DNA from: Rhodamnia argentea
Taxonomy: Eukaryota > Streptophyta > Magnoliopsida > Myrtales > Myrtaceae
Assembly (NCBI RefSeq): GCF_020921035.1
Contig: NC_063151.1
Coordinates: 29,642,934 to 29,706,933 of the forward strand
Length of the DNA stretch: 64,000 nucleotides
Reading direction: 5' to 3'
Under the pieces are notes generated by a model. The model ran no database searches. It worked only from the letters and a program-made list of their open reading frames with translations, and was not told the origin of the DNA. A program made the position numbers and the translations under genes. This document shows positions 11,098-25,218 of the stretch, one piece after another. Positions within the stretch are counted from its first letter, which is position 1. Each line of letters starts with the position of its first letter.

Positions 11098-14000
11098 ATG
11101 GATCCGTACAAGGTCCAGACTACCGATTCTTCGTGCTCTGATTGTTCGACTCTGATGTGGGGTGCTTTGAATCTGTCGACTTTCGTGCTAGTTCGCGCCC
11201 ATTTGTTGTTTCGTTTCGTCGTCGACGACGATCGTACTGTTCCATTGGTTTTCGCTCCTTCGGAGTTTTTCTTCCTCCTTCCTCGTTTTGACCCTTCGGT
11301 TCGGTCGCTTCCTCTATGTTTCGCTTTGAGTTGAGCTCGGCTGTTCGGGGTGCGGCGAAGTTGGACCGAATTCCGAGCGAGCGAAAAAAAAAAAAAAAAA
11401 AAATTTTCCTTTTTGCTTCATTTTTTTTGTTTTTCTGAAAATTTGTTTTGTCGTTTGCTCTTGCTTTTGTGCTTAGAATTATTCGGAGAGGTTGAATTGT
11501 TGTTCTGCGGTCTGTTTATCGCGATTCTCCTCGTAACGTTCGAATTCACACGGATGCGTTGTGTAGGCTCGCGTATGTGCTCCTGGTTTGCTGGTTGTGG
11601 TGTTGAACATTTGGTTTCACTTGCTGATTTTGACGATTTTGCTTGCAGTACCGTCCATCGAGTGCTTTCAACACTTCCTTCTGGACTACCAACTCTGGTG
11701 CTCCTGTCTGGAACAATGACTCGTCGTTAACCGTCGGAAGTCGAGGTATACATACGATGTCCCTGTCTTTTCTTCTCTTTTTCTTTTTCCTTTTCTTGGC
11801 TGAGGATATGAATGTCTAGGAGTCTATGGAGATTCTATTTAGCTCACCCACTCGACAGAAAGGACAACCTTCTTTGATTGTAGCACTCTATCCATCCTAC
11901 TCTTTGTGTCTCTCGTGCTTGATTGCATCCCTCGTTTTAGAAGAGATGAAACTGTTTGAGTTTCGATGTTGATATTTAGTTGTTTGTCCTCTTTATTTTT
12001 CTTTTCCTCCTATGAGTTTGCCCATTAGCAGAAACCTTCATGTTTAGAATACCTGGCTTCTTCATACGGATACTGTTGCCATTTGGCATGGAAACGTGAA
12101 AGAAAATCTGTCTTTTGCTTACCTATTCATATATTATGTTATTGCAAGAGAAGTGCGGTGATGAGGTAGTTAGAGAGTTCTGCTGATAAAAATGATTTCG
12201 TCCTATGTCGTGGTGTAGATCCAACCATTATTCTTCATGCCATCCTCACAATCATATGCAACTAGTTAGGATGGCAATAGAAACTCTATGATCCCTTTGC
12301 TTTGATTCTCTGATAGAGAAGTGGAACTTGAAAACTCATTTGTACATGAACCCAGCTCCCTAGTAATACAAAGTTCAGGAGTGAGTGGTAGAAAGGTCTT
12401 GCTCTTTACTAAATAGTTTTTGAAAGGGAGAAGAATGACAAGTCAATTTTGACTAGCTTTATCCGCCTTTTAATCCTTATACATCATTCTGCTGTTGGTG
12501 TGTAGCCATTAGCATGTGCATAGGTTACCTACTCTGAGTCAAGGCACATTGGAGTTAAAAATATGCAGAGAAAATTATCAAATTCATCAATACACAATAG
12601 AACCTTATTTGAGAGTAATATTAAACATGGTAACATGCTTTTGGCGAATTGACCTCTATGTCACAGGTCCAATTCTTCTTGAGGATTATCATCTCGTGGA
12701 GAAACTTGCCAACTTTGATAGGGAGAGGATTCCAGAGCGTGTGGTCCATGCCAGGGGAGCCAGTGCAAAGGGATTCTTTGAGGTCACTCATGACATTTCT
12801 CGCCTCACTTGTGCTGATTTCCTTCGGGCACCAGGAGTTCAAACACCTGTGATTGTCCGTTTCTCCACCGTCATCCATGAAAGGGGCAGCCCTGAAACCC
12901 TGAGGGACCCTCGTGGTTTTGCTGTGAAGTTCTACACAAGAGAGGTAATGGTCATTTTGGTAGTACATATGAATGTGCAGTTTGGATGTGCACAAGTTTG
13001 ATGCTTGCTGTGGTAAATCCTTTCACTGGTGGCCTAAACTCAACTGATGCATGTGCTATTAATGTGTGGCCAGTAAGAGCTAACCGTTTTTCGTATCCCA
13101 GTCTGCTGAAGCACAGTTGCACATATAAATTTCAATAAAACATACTTGGCTCGTTTTTCAATTCGTACCATCTGTTATGAGACATCATATTAAGAATTGC
13201 TACTTTTGGATTTACTTTCAATATTAATTAATGCTACGATTTTGAATTCAAATATGGCAGTTCTCTGTTGTTGTTGTTTTTTTTTTCTGGCAAAAGTTCT
13301 ATGATTCACATTGCATACATTTATTTTGTTGTACTTTGCTATGTCATCTTACCTTTGTTGTTACTGCAGGGTAATTTTGATCTGGTGGGAAACAATTTCC
13401 CTGTCTTCTTTGTCCGTGATGGGATGAAATTCCCGGATATGGTTCATGCACTCAAACCGAACCCCAAATCCCACATCCAGGAGAACTGGAGGATCCTTGA
13501 TTTTTTCTCCCACCATCCGGAGAGCTTGCACATGTTCACCTTCCTCTTTGATGATATTGGTATTCCACAAGATTACAGGCACATGGATGGCTCTGGAGTT
13601 AACACCTACACTTTGATCAACAAGGCCGGAAAAGCGCATTATGTGAAGTTTCACTGGAAACCAACTTGCGGGGTCAAGAGCTTGCTGGAGGACGAGGCAA
13701 TTAGAGTTGTGGGATCCAATCACAGTCATGCGACTCAGGATCTTTATGATTCCATTGCTGCTGGAAACTTTCCTGAATGGAAACTTTTCATTCAGATCAT
13801 CGATCCTGATCATGAAGACAAATTCGACTTTGACCCACTTGATGTGACTAAGACCTGGCCCGAAGACATATTGCCTCTAATGCCAGTTGGCCGCTTGGTC
13901 TTGAATAAGAACATTGATAACTTCTTTGCTGAGAATGAGCAGCTTGCGTTTTGCCCTTCAATTGTGGTTCCTGGCGTCTACTACTCAGATGATAAGCTGC

Positions 14001-15140
14001 TCCAAACTCGTATCTTCTCATACTCTGATACTCAGAGGCACCGTCTTGGACCAAATTATCTTCAACTCCCCGCCAATGCTCCTAAATGTGCTCATCACAA
14101 CAATCACCATGAAGGTTTCATGAATTTCATGCATAGGGATGAAGAGGTAAGAATCTTCTTTGAATCCTTCCACAGCGATACTCTGGGCAGCATCTCTTGC
14201 GGATTTTTTGTTGACGTAACTAAGTTAGACATCACGCTTTCCTTGATGTATGAAGGCCTAATGATGCAATCTAACATGTCAATTAAATATCCCAAAGTGG
14301 CAGTGCGAATGTCCTTCCTCCTTTTGTTAGAGGAGGATTACTCTCTTTAGTTTTGCAAATGTACTTTGTGCCTGATACATACATGCATGTTTACATATGT
14401 AAGAAATATCTGTTTGTTATTATGTAAAATGATGGATTATCTGTTGAGCAAATGCCTAATTTCCGTGTTGCAGGTAAACTATTTCCCGTCACGGTACGAT
14501 CCTGTTCGTCATGCGGAGAGTTATCCCATCCCACCTGCTATGCTGACTGGAAAGCGTGAAAAGGTATGTTTCTAATAGAGATTGATTGGTTTGAGGTGCT
14601 TTCAGGGTGATATTGATAGGAAAGACTCGGGTTGCCCAGTAGATGAATTGACATGCAGTGAGTGGTGAGACCAATGTGTGCGTGTTTGGATTTTGTTAAC
14701 TTTTGTTGCTTCAAACAGACCATCATTGAGAAAGAGAACAACTTCAAGCAGCCAGGAGAGAGATTCCGATCATGGGCGCCTGACAGGTATTTTGTCAGCT
14801 GTGCATTTCCCGAGAATGGTTCGACGGTCTCATGTTTCTTAATCATCTGTCTTATTTTCTTTTTCCAGGCAAGAGCGGTTCATCTGCCGATGGATTGATG
14901 CTTTGTCTGACCCACGTGTGACTTATGAGATCCGCAGCATCTGGATTTCATATTGGTCTCAGGTGAGATAGTCATTTACTTCTTGTCTAGTCCTGATGGG
15001 GTTAAAGTGAAAGATGTGATGTTCAAAATGCAGAAATGTGATAGTGAACTCATTTGAGATTTTACCTGCAATTGCAACAGGCGGACAGATCTCTGGGTCA
15101 GAAATTAGCATCTCGGCTCAATGTGCGACCGAGCATCTAA
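11098..15140 (+). CDS. catalase, peroxisomal, 492 aa
   Basis: Haem catalase that converts hydrogen peroxide to water and oxygen in peroxisomes. Eight coding exons give an intact 492-residue protein, the standard plant length: 11098-11112, 11649-11745, 12667-12944, 13370-14146, 14474-14563, 14719-14786, 14869-14962, 15081-15140. All introns are GT-AG. The first coding exon holds only five codons (MDPYK). Active-site residues are present: His65 in RVVHARG, the Asn of GNNFPVFF, and the haem-ligand Tyr in [17 protein letters not shown]. The C-terminus is [13 protein letters not shown], where plant catalases carry their peroxisome-targeting region. Its neighbour downstream, the kinase, is convergent. 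No odd features; I am sure of family and function, not of which paralogue (CAT1/2/3). Confidence 0.97.
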
Positions 15141-16101
15141 GGATCATAAAGAGCTGGATGTTTTGAGATGGAGCGAGCACAAAAACCATGTCTGAGCTAT
15201 AAACTCTGTTCCAATGCTTATTGTTGTTGTGGTATATTGAACTTGCCTTGTCACACAACTCTGGCGACATGATATTCCTGATTTAATAAATGCCAATTGT
15301 ATGTGCTCATCTTACTCCTTTGCATTTTGGTTTTCACTTTCTCCTGGAGTCTCATTTACATCGAACATCGAGTGAGCAAGATCATATTGCCAGTAATATC
15401 ACATTTGATTGCGGGTGGTAAATTCAACCGCCTCACTGCTCGCAAGCGCATCAGTGAAGGTATAGTGTGTAATGCGCCATCTGCTATGCAGGACGAGAAG
15501 TTAGAAGTAAAGAGTAAATTTCCCTCGTTTCCTTTGGCAGTGCATTGTGATTGAATGACACTTACCAACTCATCGTTCCTGCAAACAAGAGAGTTAATCG
15601 AGTTTTATTACAATTAGTGATACAGGCATTGGCTTGTAGAGGACTCGGATCTCTGCTTCATTTAAGGGCAAATTAACTTCGAAGGCGACTGAGCATGATC
15701 GCCATATTTGTTCATATACTAATCTTTAGTAGGCCGAAAAGGTAATATTGTCCCTGAACTTATAAGACCAGAAGATCTTCGATAAATCGATCTCGTAAAT
15801 AATTCAAATGGTGAAACGTTTGATCATGTTTGGAATCTCAGTCTAGACAACTGTACACACCAATTTGGCCGTGAAGAGCTACCCCCGCCTGCACTGCGAT
15901 CCTTTGACAAATATTTAACAAGAGACTAGCCTTGAGAGTTGTTGACTTCCTACTTGCAAAACTCTAATGCCTGAGTTGCATATCCTACTAGAAAACAGAT
16001 TTCCAGCTCCATCTGGTCTTAAAGAAATAGGTTAATCTCAATCTCGATGAGACCTTGCCGCTGCGGAGTGGGGGTACTGGCTTCCAGATCCACGAGGACC
16101 A
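15141..16101. other. 3' flanks of catalase and kinase
   Basis: About 960 bases between two convergent genes. The catalase 3' UTR probably ends soon after the AATAAA-like 'ttaataaat' near 15285. Nothing else is recognised. Confidence 0.45.
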
Positions 16102-18882
16102 TCAGCTCCGTGGTCTGTGGTGAATCGGTGATCGATGGTGGTTGTGATGATGCTGGTGGTGAGAAGAAGGCCGGCTCGACGCGCTTGCCTTGGCCTCCTT
16201 CTTCTTCTCCCGAATGTTGTTTATGCGTTCTAATGTCACCAGCACTTCATCCATCGAGGGCCTCGCTTTAGGATCGCCTTCCAGGCATTTGAGGATGAGT
16301 TCAGCTGCCTGAGTTGCAGCTTTCAAAGGGTATTGACCTTCTAGTCTTGGATCCATGATCTTCCTCAGCTTCCTCTTGTCGTGGAGCGACGGCCGAGCCC
16401 ATTCCACCAGGTTCTGCTGGCCGCTGGGGCGGGTCGGGTCGAGCGCTTGCAGGCCCGTCAACATTTCCAGTAGAACCACTCCAAAACCGTATACATCGCT
16501 CTTCACGTACAGATGCCCTGTCAAATTGAGCCCTTGTCATTCTGGAACGCATTTTCTAAGGTCACATGAAATCTTCGCTAAAGATAAAGAAGCATATGAG
16601 AGGAAAAATTCGAAGAACAGATCCAACATCGCCCTCAGAGAAGAAAGATATGATCTTTGTCTTACCGGTGGCGATGTACTCGGGAGCGGCGTAACCATAT
16701 GTTCCGATCACTCGCGTGGTCACATGAGAGATCCCGCTCGCCGGTCCTAGCTTTGCTAGCCCGAAATCCGAGAGCTTGGCATTGTAGTCCTGGTGCCAAT
16801 TTCACAAACGAGAGGAAAGTGAAGGCAGTTTCTCAATTAATTCTCAAGAATGGTAGCTGTGCATCCATGTATCAACCAGTTGTTGCAGGCATACATCAAG
16901 TAAATCCCATTCGCGTGGACCACATGAACTTAAAACACTCTTCCACAAAAATCTAAAGTCCCCGGTGCATCAAATGTGCCTACGCGACAACCAATCGAAA
17001 TTGAAATCGAAATGCTCAAAAAATGAAATTCGAGCTCGTTTACTGGGCGACACAGGCGGTATTTATGCGGGGTATCGATAGCCGGCAAAGCAAACCGAGA
17101 AATTAATCAAGTAGACTAGAAAAATTTTTACCGCATCCAATAGTATATTGGAGGATTTGAAGTCCCTGTAGATGACGTTCTTCTCCGATGTATGCAAGAA
17201 ATCAACCCCACGGGCAGCTCCGATTGCTATTTTAAACCTCATGTCCCACGGAAGTGGTTCAGCTCCCTCTGCAGCATTACCACAAGTTTCTTCTCTGAGT
17301 TAATTTTTTCTTTTGCTGTCTGATATCCGAGGGGGGAGGGAAAAAAAATGAAGGAGATTAATAAGCGTAGCGACGAAAGTTATGTCGGATGATCTCTACT
17401 TACTTCTGAAAAGGTGATTTTCTAAGCTTCCTCTCTGCATGTACTCGTACACGAGGAGGTACTGATTCTCTTCCCAGCAATACCCCAGCAATCTCACCAA
17501 ATTTGGATGAGAAAACTTGCCCAAGAACTTAACTTCCGACTGTGGAAAAGATGAAACATTATGTTAATCAATGCGCATAGAATTGTGTCGATGATTAGTT
17601 TCGAAATATCTGAAATGAAACCATTTTCTCTGTAGAAATCCAAAGAGGATACTATTTCAAATAAGATCTTGAAATTATCAACTTAGTTTCAAATAAGACC
17701 TCAAGCTCGCCTGCCGGGCAAAATCTTTACCGGTTGCCAAGCCGTCACAACTTTCATGCAAAGCATACGCATCTTTCATGAGATGCACAAAAATTTGGCC
17801 GACCGATGGTAAATTCACCCCCTGATTTAAGATTAAGTTGGCCGCTTCATGACAATATCTGGACCTTATTTGAAATGGGCTCCGATCTAGTCTCCTCATT
17901 GAGAGATGGTCAAAATTCAAAAAATTTCGCAAGAGGCGTATGTCTCGAAGCACAGGGTAAATAAGCAGGAGGTTGGTAAATAGGCAACAAAGTCCAAAGT
18001 AATTGATTAATTAATCCTCACTTTAGCCGATATGGATATGAACTCTTTCGAGTCTGGCAGCCGGATTTCCGGCGCCCATCAAATTTGAAACTATCCATAA
18101 TCGAAATAATCTTTGATCAAGTATTGGACCCGAAAAGGAACTTTATAATTATTTAAAAAGGAAATTGCTCATTTCGAAACATGACCTTTTAATTCGGGGA
18201 GAGAAAAAAAAAAGTGAATATGTTCTTTCACTGAGGGGTGTCAAACTTGTGCACATTGTCCTTCGTCGTACTGTCACATGCGGAAACGAAAACTCGAAGC
18301 CATGAAACGACATGAAGATCGAGCGGGAGAGAAATGGAAAATTGCGGGAATGTTGTCGATACGGACCTGCCATTCGCGCAAGCCCTGATCGCTGTCGGGA
18401 TTGGATTTCTTGACGGCGACCGGGATGCCGGCGCCGACCTTGCATGGGGCGAGGGTCTTATCGTCCACCCATCCTTTGAACACCCTCCCGAACCCGCCCT
18501 CCCCGAGCATCGTGTCCGGCCTGAAGTTCCTGGTCGCGCTCTTCAGCTCCGCCAGCGTGTACATCTTCAGGTTCGGGGTTATCACCTCCCCGGCTTTCGC
18601 CGGGGCCGGAGCTGCGTCCGGCGGCGACTTCCCGTTCTCGCTCCTCGCCGGCCCATCTCCCTTCATCTTGGGGTCCTTGTCAAGATCTTCTACACATGCA
18701 GAAAAAAGAAGGCAAAAAAACACGATGCGGAACTCAGCTTATACCCACCAGAAAGTAATGATAAATCATCGAACCAAGAAGGAAGGAAGGAAGAAGAAGA
18801 AACCTGGGCCGCAAGGTTTGGTGGGGTTGGGGCTCTGGTGGTGATCCACCGACGCCGATCTTTTTCCCCAGCAAATCCCCAT
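16102..18882 (-). CDS. receptor-like cytoplasmic kinase, RLCK-VII (PBL/PIX13 type), 404 aa
   Basis: Ser/Thr kinase of the PBL group, which relays signals from receptor kinases at the plasma membrane. Exons on the minus strand: 18882-18804, 18689-18367, 17539-17404, 17268-17132, 16789-16666, 16517-16102; phases join without error to 404 codons. The N-terminus MGICWG carries Gly2 and Cys4, a typical N-myristoylation plus palmitoylation anchor. The glycine loop is LGEGGFG (about 88-94), the ATP lysine lies in VAVKK (about 120), the catalytic Asp is in YRDFKSSN (about 215) and DFG is at about 233. The activation loop has [16 protein letters not shown] His-rich C-terminal tail ([12 protein letters not shown]) is unusual. 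The text closely resembles Arabidopsis At2g17220 and relatives, but I do not assign an orthologue. Confidence 0.93.
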
Positions 18883-18930
18883 GATCAACTCCAACAGCAC
18901 CGACGGCGACGACGATTAACAAAACGACTC

Positions 18931-18934
<4 letters not shown>

Positions 18935-18966
<32 letters not shown>
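18935..18966. repeat. (CT)n microsatellite
   Basis: About 32 bases of CT, in the 5' leader of the minus-strand kinase gene (GA on the coding strand). Confidence 0.9.
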
Positions 18967-18968
<2 letters not shown>

Positions 18969-19196
18969 GGGTGTCTGCTTTGATATAAAGCTGATCTCCC
19001 CTTTGTTTACTTGGGATGGAGGAGGCAAGATAGCTGGAGGGGTTGCGAGGAAGAAGAGAAGAAGCTGCACAGCGGAAGCAACCACAAGCTCCCCTTCCTT
19101 CCTCCTCTTGACTTTTTCTGCTTCCGCTTCTCAAGAGGACTGACGACGACGATGGTGATGCTGCTGCTTCTCATGACGCCCACCCACTCAACTCGT

Positions 19197-19203
19197 CTTT
19201 ATA
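19197..19203 (-). promoter_or_regulatory. probable TATA box of kinase gene
   Basis: The minus strand reads GTATAAAG here, about 315 bases before the kinase ATG at 18882. That implies a leader of roughly 280 bases containing the GA tract. Confidence 0.45.
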
Positions 19204-22200
19204 CACTCTCTTTTTTTTTTATTCTTTTTAATTTTCATTTTATTTTCGCTTTGCCCCACTACTTTTGTTTAGTTTGGAAATAATCGAAAAGAAAATTTCA
19301 GGGAGAGAGGGGGTGGATATAATTTTAATGGTGTGGAAGGGACAGGTGCCAGGAAGTTTTGAGCTGCGGCGAATCAAGTCAATGCCCGCGTAGTCGGGGC
19401 TAATTTGGGGCCCTCCTCCTGTCACATTGACCCGGTCCGGTTCGTGGTAACTCTTAACGGTCTAACCCTCGACCCGCCATTTTCTTTCTTTCCCCACAGC
19501 ATGACAATTCCTTTTATCTTTAGATTAAACGGGGTGATTGCTCGTACTCGATTGGGGGGAAGATCTTCAAAGGCTATGCTCGACTCGGTCTTCATTGGGC
19601 TGAGGGGCTCTGTCATATGAGAAAAACTTCACCGGGGACGAGATGAAAACTTGGACGGCTAACATATAACGTTTGGAAATCGGAAAACTGCGATCAAAAT
19701 GATCCATGACGATGAGATGAATATGTCGAAGAGCCATGTAACGCTTCTCAAATTTTCAAATTCTTAATCTTTGAAATTGCCGATCGCAAAGGAATAATGT
19801 CACCATTATGACGAAGTAGGCGACATCTGTAAATCGACAGTTGACCATTTCTTGGAAGAATAGGTTATAAATTGAAGTGGACCTCCGTCTTGAAGCCGGT
19901 GATGCAAAAAGCTGGAGTCAATTATTATGACCTTAGTGGTTTGTGAGGACTGTATTTCGATTAGTTCTCCGTACAGTTGGGAACAGAACACCTCCATATG
20001 TAATTTGGCAAGAGCATCGAGATTTGGTCGTGCTGTTTAGTTAGGTCCATAAGCACAATAATTAAAAATCATTAAAACATTTCCGAAGTCGAAACTTTCC
20101 AACTCCTAATCCTGGGATGCCCCAAGCTGACGCACTAAGCACTAACGTATTCATTGATGTCTTCTGTAATCAAATATGATCGTTCCAGCTCCCGTTGAAT
20201 CCTCTTGCCAGCAGCTTTTCCTCACTTTGTGTCCGAGGAGTCGTAGCTTTCGTGTATTCACATTCGGCAACGCCGCATGTACATAAAATCTTGTACACCA
20301 AAATCATGTGGCGAGAGGGATGATCGTGGCGAACTTTTCACCGTCATAAAATCCGAGTGTCAATTGTCTGCGGAGTCCGAACCGTCGTTAGCAAATACAT
20401 GATTTTTGCCCCGACAGCTTGGCCGGCCGCACGCCGAACATATAGATGGTAATTCGGTTATGCGATATGCTCTTTTCTAAAGCGATCTTTAGCAGGGACA
20501 CCCAAATCGTAGCTTGTTCGTGGTGCTTGCGCGAATATTTACCGATGGCGAGTATGGCGCCACAGATACATGTCGAAATCTCGAGCTCTTTTAGTCCGGT
20601 CTCGAGCCCTTTCGCACGTTAACGAAAACGTCGTCGCGATCCAACCCATCGGGGGGGTTCTCTTTTTTCTTCGCACGGATCATGGTTGGGGACGAGGTCG
20701 TAATGAGATTTCCAAAGGAGTGGCGGGGCCGATGGCACCGACCGCGACCCTTTCGTTCCGCGATCGCACTGAGCTCGACGATAAGATCGAGGGGCAGAGT
20801 CAATGTGGACGCCAATTGCGTCGCAGGAAAAATGGGGCAACGGTTGGGCCCCGTTATCTGGAGCGAGGAGAGGAAACGTGAGCTGCTTTTCTGACTCGGG
20901 TTCGGCGACCCGGTCTCTCCCTCCACGGGGCTTTTTTCTTCTTTCTTGTCAAACTTCGTTTTCAGTAGAGTCGATTTAACGCCCCCAATTCGGAATAAGA
21001 AGATGGTTTGGGAAACCCAGACTGAAATTAATAATAAAAAAGTCCGCGACAATTGGAAAAGGGAGCTCCATTTTGGCTTTTATAGAAAATCTCTATGTGG
21101 AGCTTGGAAAAAGGACTTTGGTTGGCGGTACCAATCGCAAACTTTTTTAGTAGGAAAACCAATCCTTCTCGATGGAACGTGGAGAAATACATGACCCCCT
21201 TTTACTTATTTGTGGTTAGAGGGTTTCGGTGATAGTTGACTAATAAGGATGGCTTGGATTGGGGGTTTGACTTGTTTTACGTGAGTATCGGGAAGGTTAT
21301 GCCACACGCAAAGTCGACTGAAAAGTCGATAAATCAAGACAAACAAAGATTCGTGATGCCTTCGTGAAAAGAAAAAAAAATAGCCACTTCGAGATACATA
21401 CATAAGTCGATACGAGGCATCCACGCTCCATCAAGAGTGAGTACTTTCATCTTGCAATTATTCGCATAGATTTTGACTCGGGCCTTGTCTAATTCCACGT
21501 TTGGAGTTTTGAATAGCTATTTATGTCGATTTAAGGCGAATGTTTGGTTAGTTTAATCTATATTGATATGCTATGCAATTGATCGAATTTAGGGATTTTA
21601 GTTTTCTATGAGGGTAGTTTATTTGGTATACTAGGAAGAAAACCCACTAATTTTCCACGGAAGATGGGTGGAGAAGGGTCCTCAATTAGGCGTTTCGTTC
21701 CACACTTTGTACTTAATCTACGGGAATTGACAAGGATAAAAACCCACTTTTAATAATGACAATAGCGGGTATGAGAAAAATACTTTAATAATAGGTTTTA
21801 TAATTTTGTAATCAATAAACCAATTTATATATTAAATTAATTATGCATAATTACTCTTTTTCTAGATGATTGGTTTATTTCAGTGGGTGCAAGAGCAGTT
21901 TGATGTTCATACATATCGAATTCGCTTCTTAGAGCAAAATCAGTCTCGAGTTTTAAAAAGATTCTTTTATTTTAAAATAAATTTGGCTAATCAATCGCAT
22001 GGGATCGAAATTCTTATTATTGCCGCTAATTATTTTGATTATCGGTATTTTTCAATTTTAGAAGTTCGAAAGGAATTAAAATTATCGACGTTTAAATATA
22101 GAGTATTGGAAAGGCAATGAACTTTTGACTAGCCAAGGAAAACCTTGTGAATTGTTATATAAAACTATCCTTTTCAGTTGCAAGACCCACATGGCTAAAA

Positions 22201-22373
22201 TTTAAATTAAAAAAAAAAAAAGAAATAGTCAAGAGAGGCCATTGTATCACAACTATCAGAGGATGACGTCATTCTTGGGAAGAACCACTAGTGCCCGAGT
22301 TATAATTACTAAGTTAAAACGAGGTCAGGAGAATCGGTTTCTTTTTTTTTTTTTACACGGCGTCGAAAATAAG
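19204..22373. other. intergenic, no gene recognised
   Basis: Upstream region of the kinase followed by AT-rich spacer. A GC-richer patch at 20560-20900 has overlapping short frames on both strands and no recognisable protein. A+T increases sharply after 21700. Confidence 0.45.
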
Positions 22374-22975
22374 AACAAACCCAAAAAAAATTATCAGAAA
22401 AATCATAAACTTATTATAATTATGCTAATTCAATTCGAAAATTTTTGTTATGTCAATTCAATTCATCCTATCAATTTAAGCCGAAAATCGCTAGTGTGCC
22501 ATTACCGCCGGTGACGTAGCAATTTTTAATAATATTTTATTATTTTTTCTTTCCTATCTTCTTTTTCCTCAGGTCGGTCGCCAAGATGTGGCAAGGCTTA
22601 ACGTCGACATCGCCATCACTAGGCAAGGTCATGCCTCACTAGGGGCGAGCAAGGCTCGCCCTCGCTAGTGGCTTGCTCTCTCTTCGGGCTGGTTGTCGAG
22701 GTCCGATGACTAGCTAGAGGAAGAATAAGATTGAGAATAAAAAATAATAAAATCAACAACAAAAAAATTGACGAAAATACTTAAAATTTATTTTAAAAAG
22801 ATATACCCCGTAAACAGCAGCAACGCCACGGTAGCGGTTTCTAGCCAAACATGGCCGGATGAAATTGGTACAAATGCAAAAGGTTCATAACTGAATTAGC
22901 AAAAAGAAATATTTAAGCTTGAAATGACACAATTATAAGAATTTTAGGACTTTTTTTTTTTATAAATCTCCACGA
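22374..22975. mobile_element. degenerate MULE-like foldback element with GC-rich core
   Basis: Left arm: repeated 'aattcaattc' and 'tcataaac' phrases from 22380. Right arm ends near 22960 with 'attttaggacttttttt', its rough inverted complement. The centre (22570-22720) is GC-rich and contains 'gggcgagcaaggctcgccct'. Same design as the copy at 25219-25668. No target duplication could be made out. Confidence 0.5.
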
Positions 22976-25218
22976 ATCGAATTTTTCGTACTTTGTTCTA
23001 TTGTTATCTCAGTGAGACATCCTATATATTCTCGGCCATCTCCATAAATAATGTCCAGAAAAAACTTTAGCAACTTTCTCTAAAATCATGCGATATGTTT
23101 TTAATTTGATTTAAAAAAAGGATAATTTATTTAATTTTGTCAATCTCATTATTACGACAAGCACTCCAAAATAAATGTGAGATATATCTAATAGCATCAT
23201 TGTCGTGATGTCACTCTTTTATTCCCTAGGTTACATCCACCCCGAGCCGTTAAAAAATGGATCCAGCGATGAGATAACGAAAAAAGGTTGAGAAGAAGGG
23301 AAAGTTAATGTAGTAATATTGCAAATGGCACTACTTTTTCCCGTTAACAATTAACATGCATGAATCCTCGGTGAATAGTGAATGCTACATATTATTAACA
23401 AAGTGCTTTGGATTTTTTTTTATAGCATTTAGTCTGTTGTGATGCTTTTCTTTCAAACGGGTGGATCGGATCAAAAGTGTTCGGATCCATATCGGCTCAT
23501 TTAACCTATTTTGAAACATTTTCACGCAATACAAATCTAACGATCCATACCCGCTCTGTCTCATATTTCTAAAACATCTCCACATTTAATCCAATTCAAA
23601 AAAAAAAATATTTTTAAATATTTTATTTCTCATTTCTTTTCCTTTTTTTAGGATCGTCGGATTTCCTTCTTCCTATTCTTCATCGAAGTAGAAGCCTTGG
23701 TTGATGACTCCATGTCATGGCAGTAGGATAGGCAAATGGCGGCCGTAGTGACGGCAATTCAGACGGCAAGGCTTGAGCCTAGGGCGGTGAGCCGTGAGGC
23801 TCGCCAATCGATAGCGGTAGATGAATAACAAAAAGGAAAAAGTAAAGAAAAGAATATGATAAAATAGTAAAAAGCCAGATTCTTTTTCCAAATTTGCGGC
23901 CCTCGCATGTGAGTGGCCATCGTCGGTCAGCAACCCTTGACGGATTTTGTAGAAGAAAAAATAAATAAATAAATAAATGCATAGTAAAATTAAAAAGTTA
24001 AAAAATCAAAAAACATGTTTACAACTCACTTAAATGGTTTAGTAATTCATTTAAGATCCGTTATAAAGTAACCCATTTACGACTCACTCCAGCTTATTTT
24101 TAAAACTAAAGGTAACTTGTTTATGACCAACATTATTAAATATGGGTTAATATATGGATTTTAGACATGTTTTTCCACCTTTACATATATCATACAAATT
24201 GTTGCCTTAGCTCGAAATATTTACGCATACATAATGGCAGGTCATCTAGTTTAAAAATATAATAGGCCAGTTTGCTCGTATTCGAAGCTATTAGGTATAT
24301 GAGATATTACTGGGGAAACTGTTTTTTTATTTATTTTTCAACAACTTAGGTGCACAAACATGGAGACCTAGTCATATGGATGCCCTCGAAACACCTTACA
24401 AGTCCCGTGAGCACATTGAATCCAGGTCATTAGCCTTTGCACCGTGAACTTGACTCGAAGTAGTTCGCACTCGGTCGATGAGATTTGAATAAATGGCATC
24501 TAGTTTCGACGCCCCAATCTACCGTGCCGACCCGAGAGTTTTACAAACTAATTCTACCTTATGTCAAAATCATTCATATACTAGCTAGCCACGAGATTAA
24601 TGAATGAACCATTCGATCTATAAAAACGAGATTTTTTAATGTGCACTCTGTTGCGATTCGTCGTACGAGACCGAGCCATTAGAAAAAGGCGACACCGCAT
24701 CATATAATATGATTCTGCTCGCAAGAGATATCGACAGGATAATGAACCAATTCGCTCATCCATGACGATTTTGGGCGCAAATATCCGGTCGAGTCAACGC
24801 TCGAGGTCCCCTAAAAAATCCGGTGGAAGACGAGGAGAATTGGAAAAAGTATGCCGGCCACATAAGAATGTACCAAGTTAAGAGGACAGCCCATTATTCT
24901 TGGACTCGATCAAAATGTTTGAAAAATCAGGAGTACAGATGGAGAGGTCGGGGAGGCTCCACGTGTGTCGATCGCGCTGTTCAGGTCGCTTTAAGAAATC
25001 AAGATTTAGAAGCCTGCGAACCTTCTTTGAGATTCGAGCGAGCAATGTTTTCAACTCTTCTCCGCGACAGCTAAGAGTCCCCACGAGATAGTCAACGCGT
25101 GACTTGTTCTTTGTTTCCCCTTTTTTTTTTTTTTTTAAATGAAGCTCCTATGTCTTTTAAGTCATCTCGGAAGGAGGGTGCTTGTTTTGACTTCTGATTT
25201 GCATGTCTTCGACGAGAA
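22976..25218. other. AT-rich intergenic sequence with repeat remnants
   Basis: No gene supported. 23430-24180 has two AT-rich arms around a GC-rich middle (23680-23830, including 'gtgagccgtgaggctcgcc') and may be another decayed TIR element. A short AAAT array lies near 23960. Confidence 0.4.

Noticed and set aside
20570-21052. Overlapping 70-150 codon frames on both strands
   Set aside because: Explained by a GC-richer patch; no recognisable protein on either strand.
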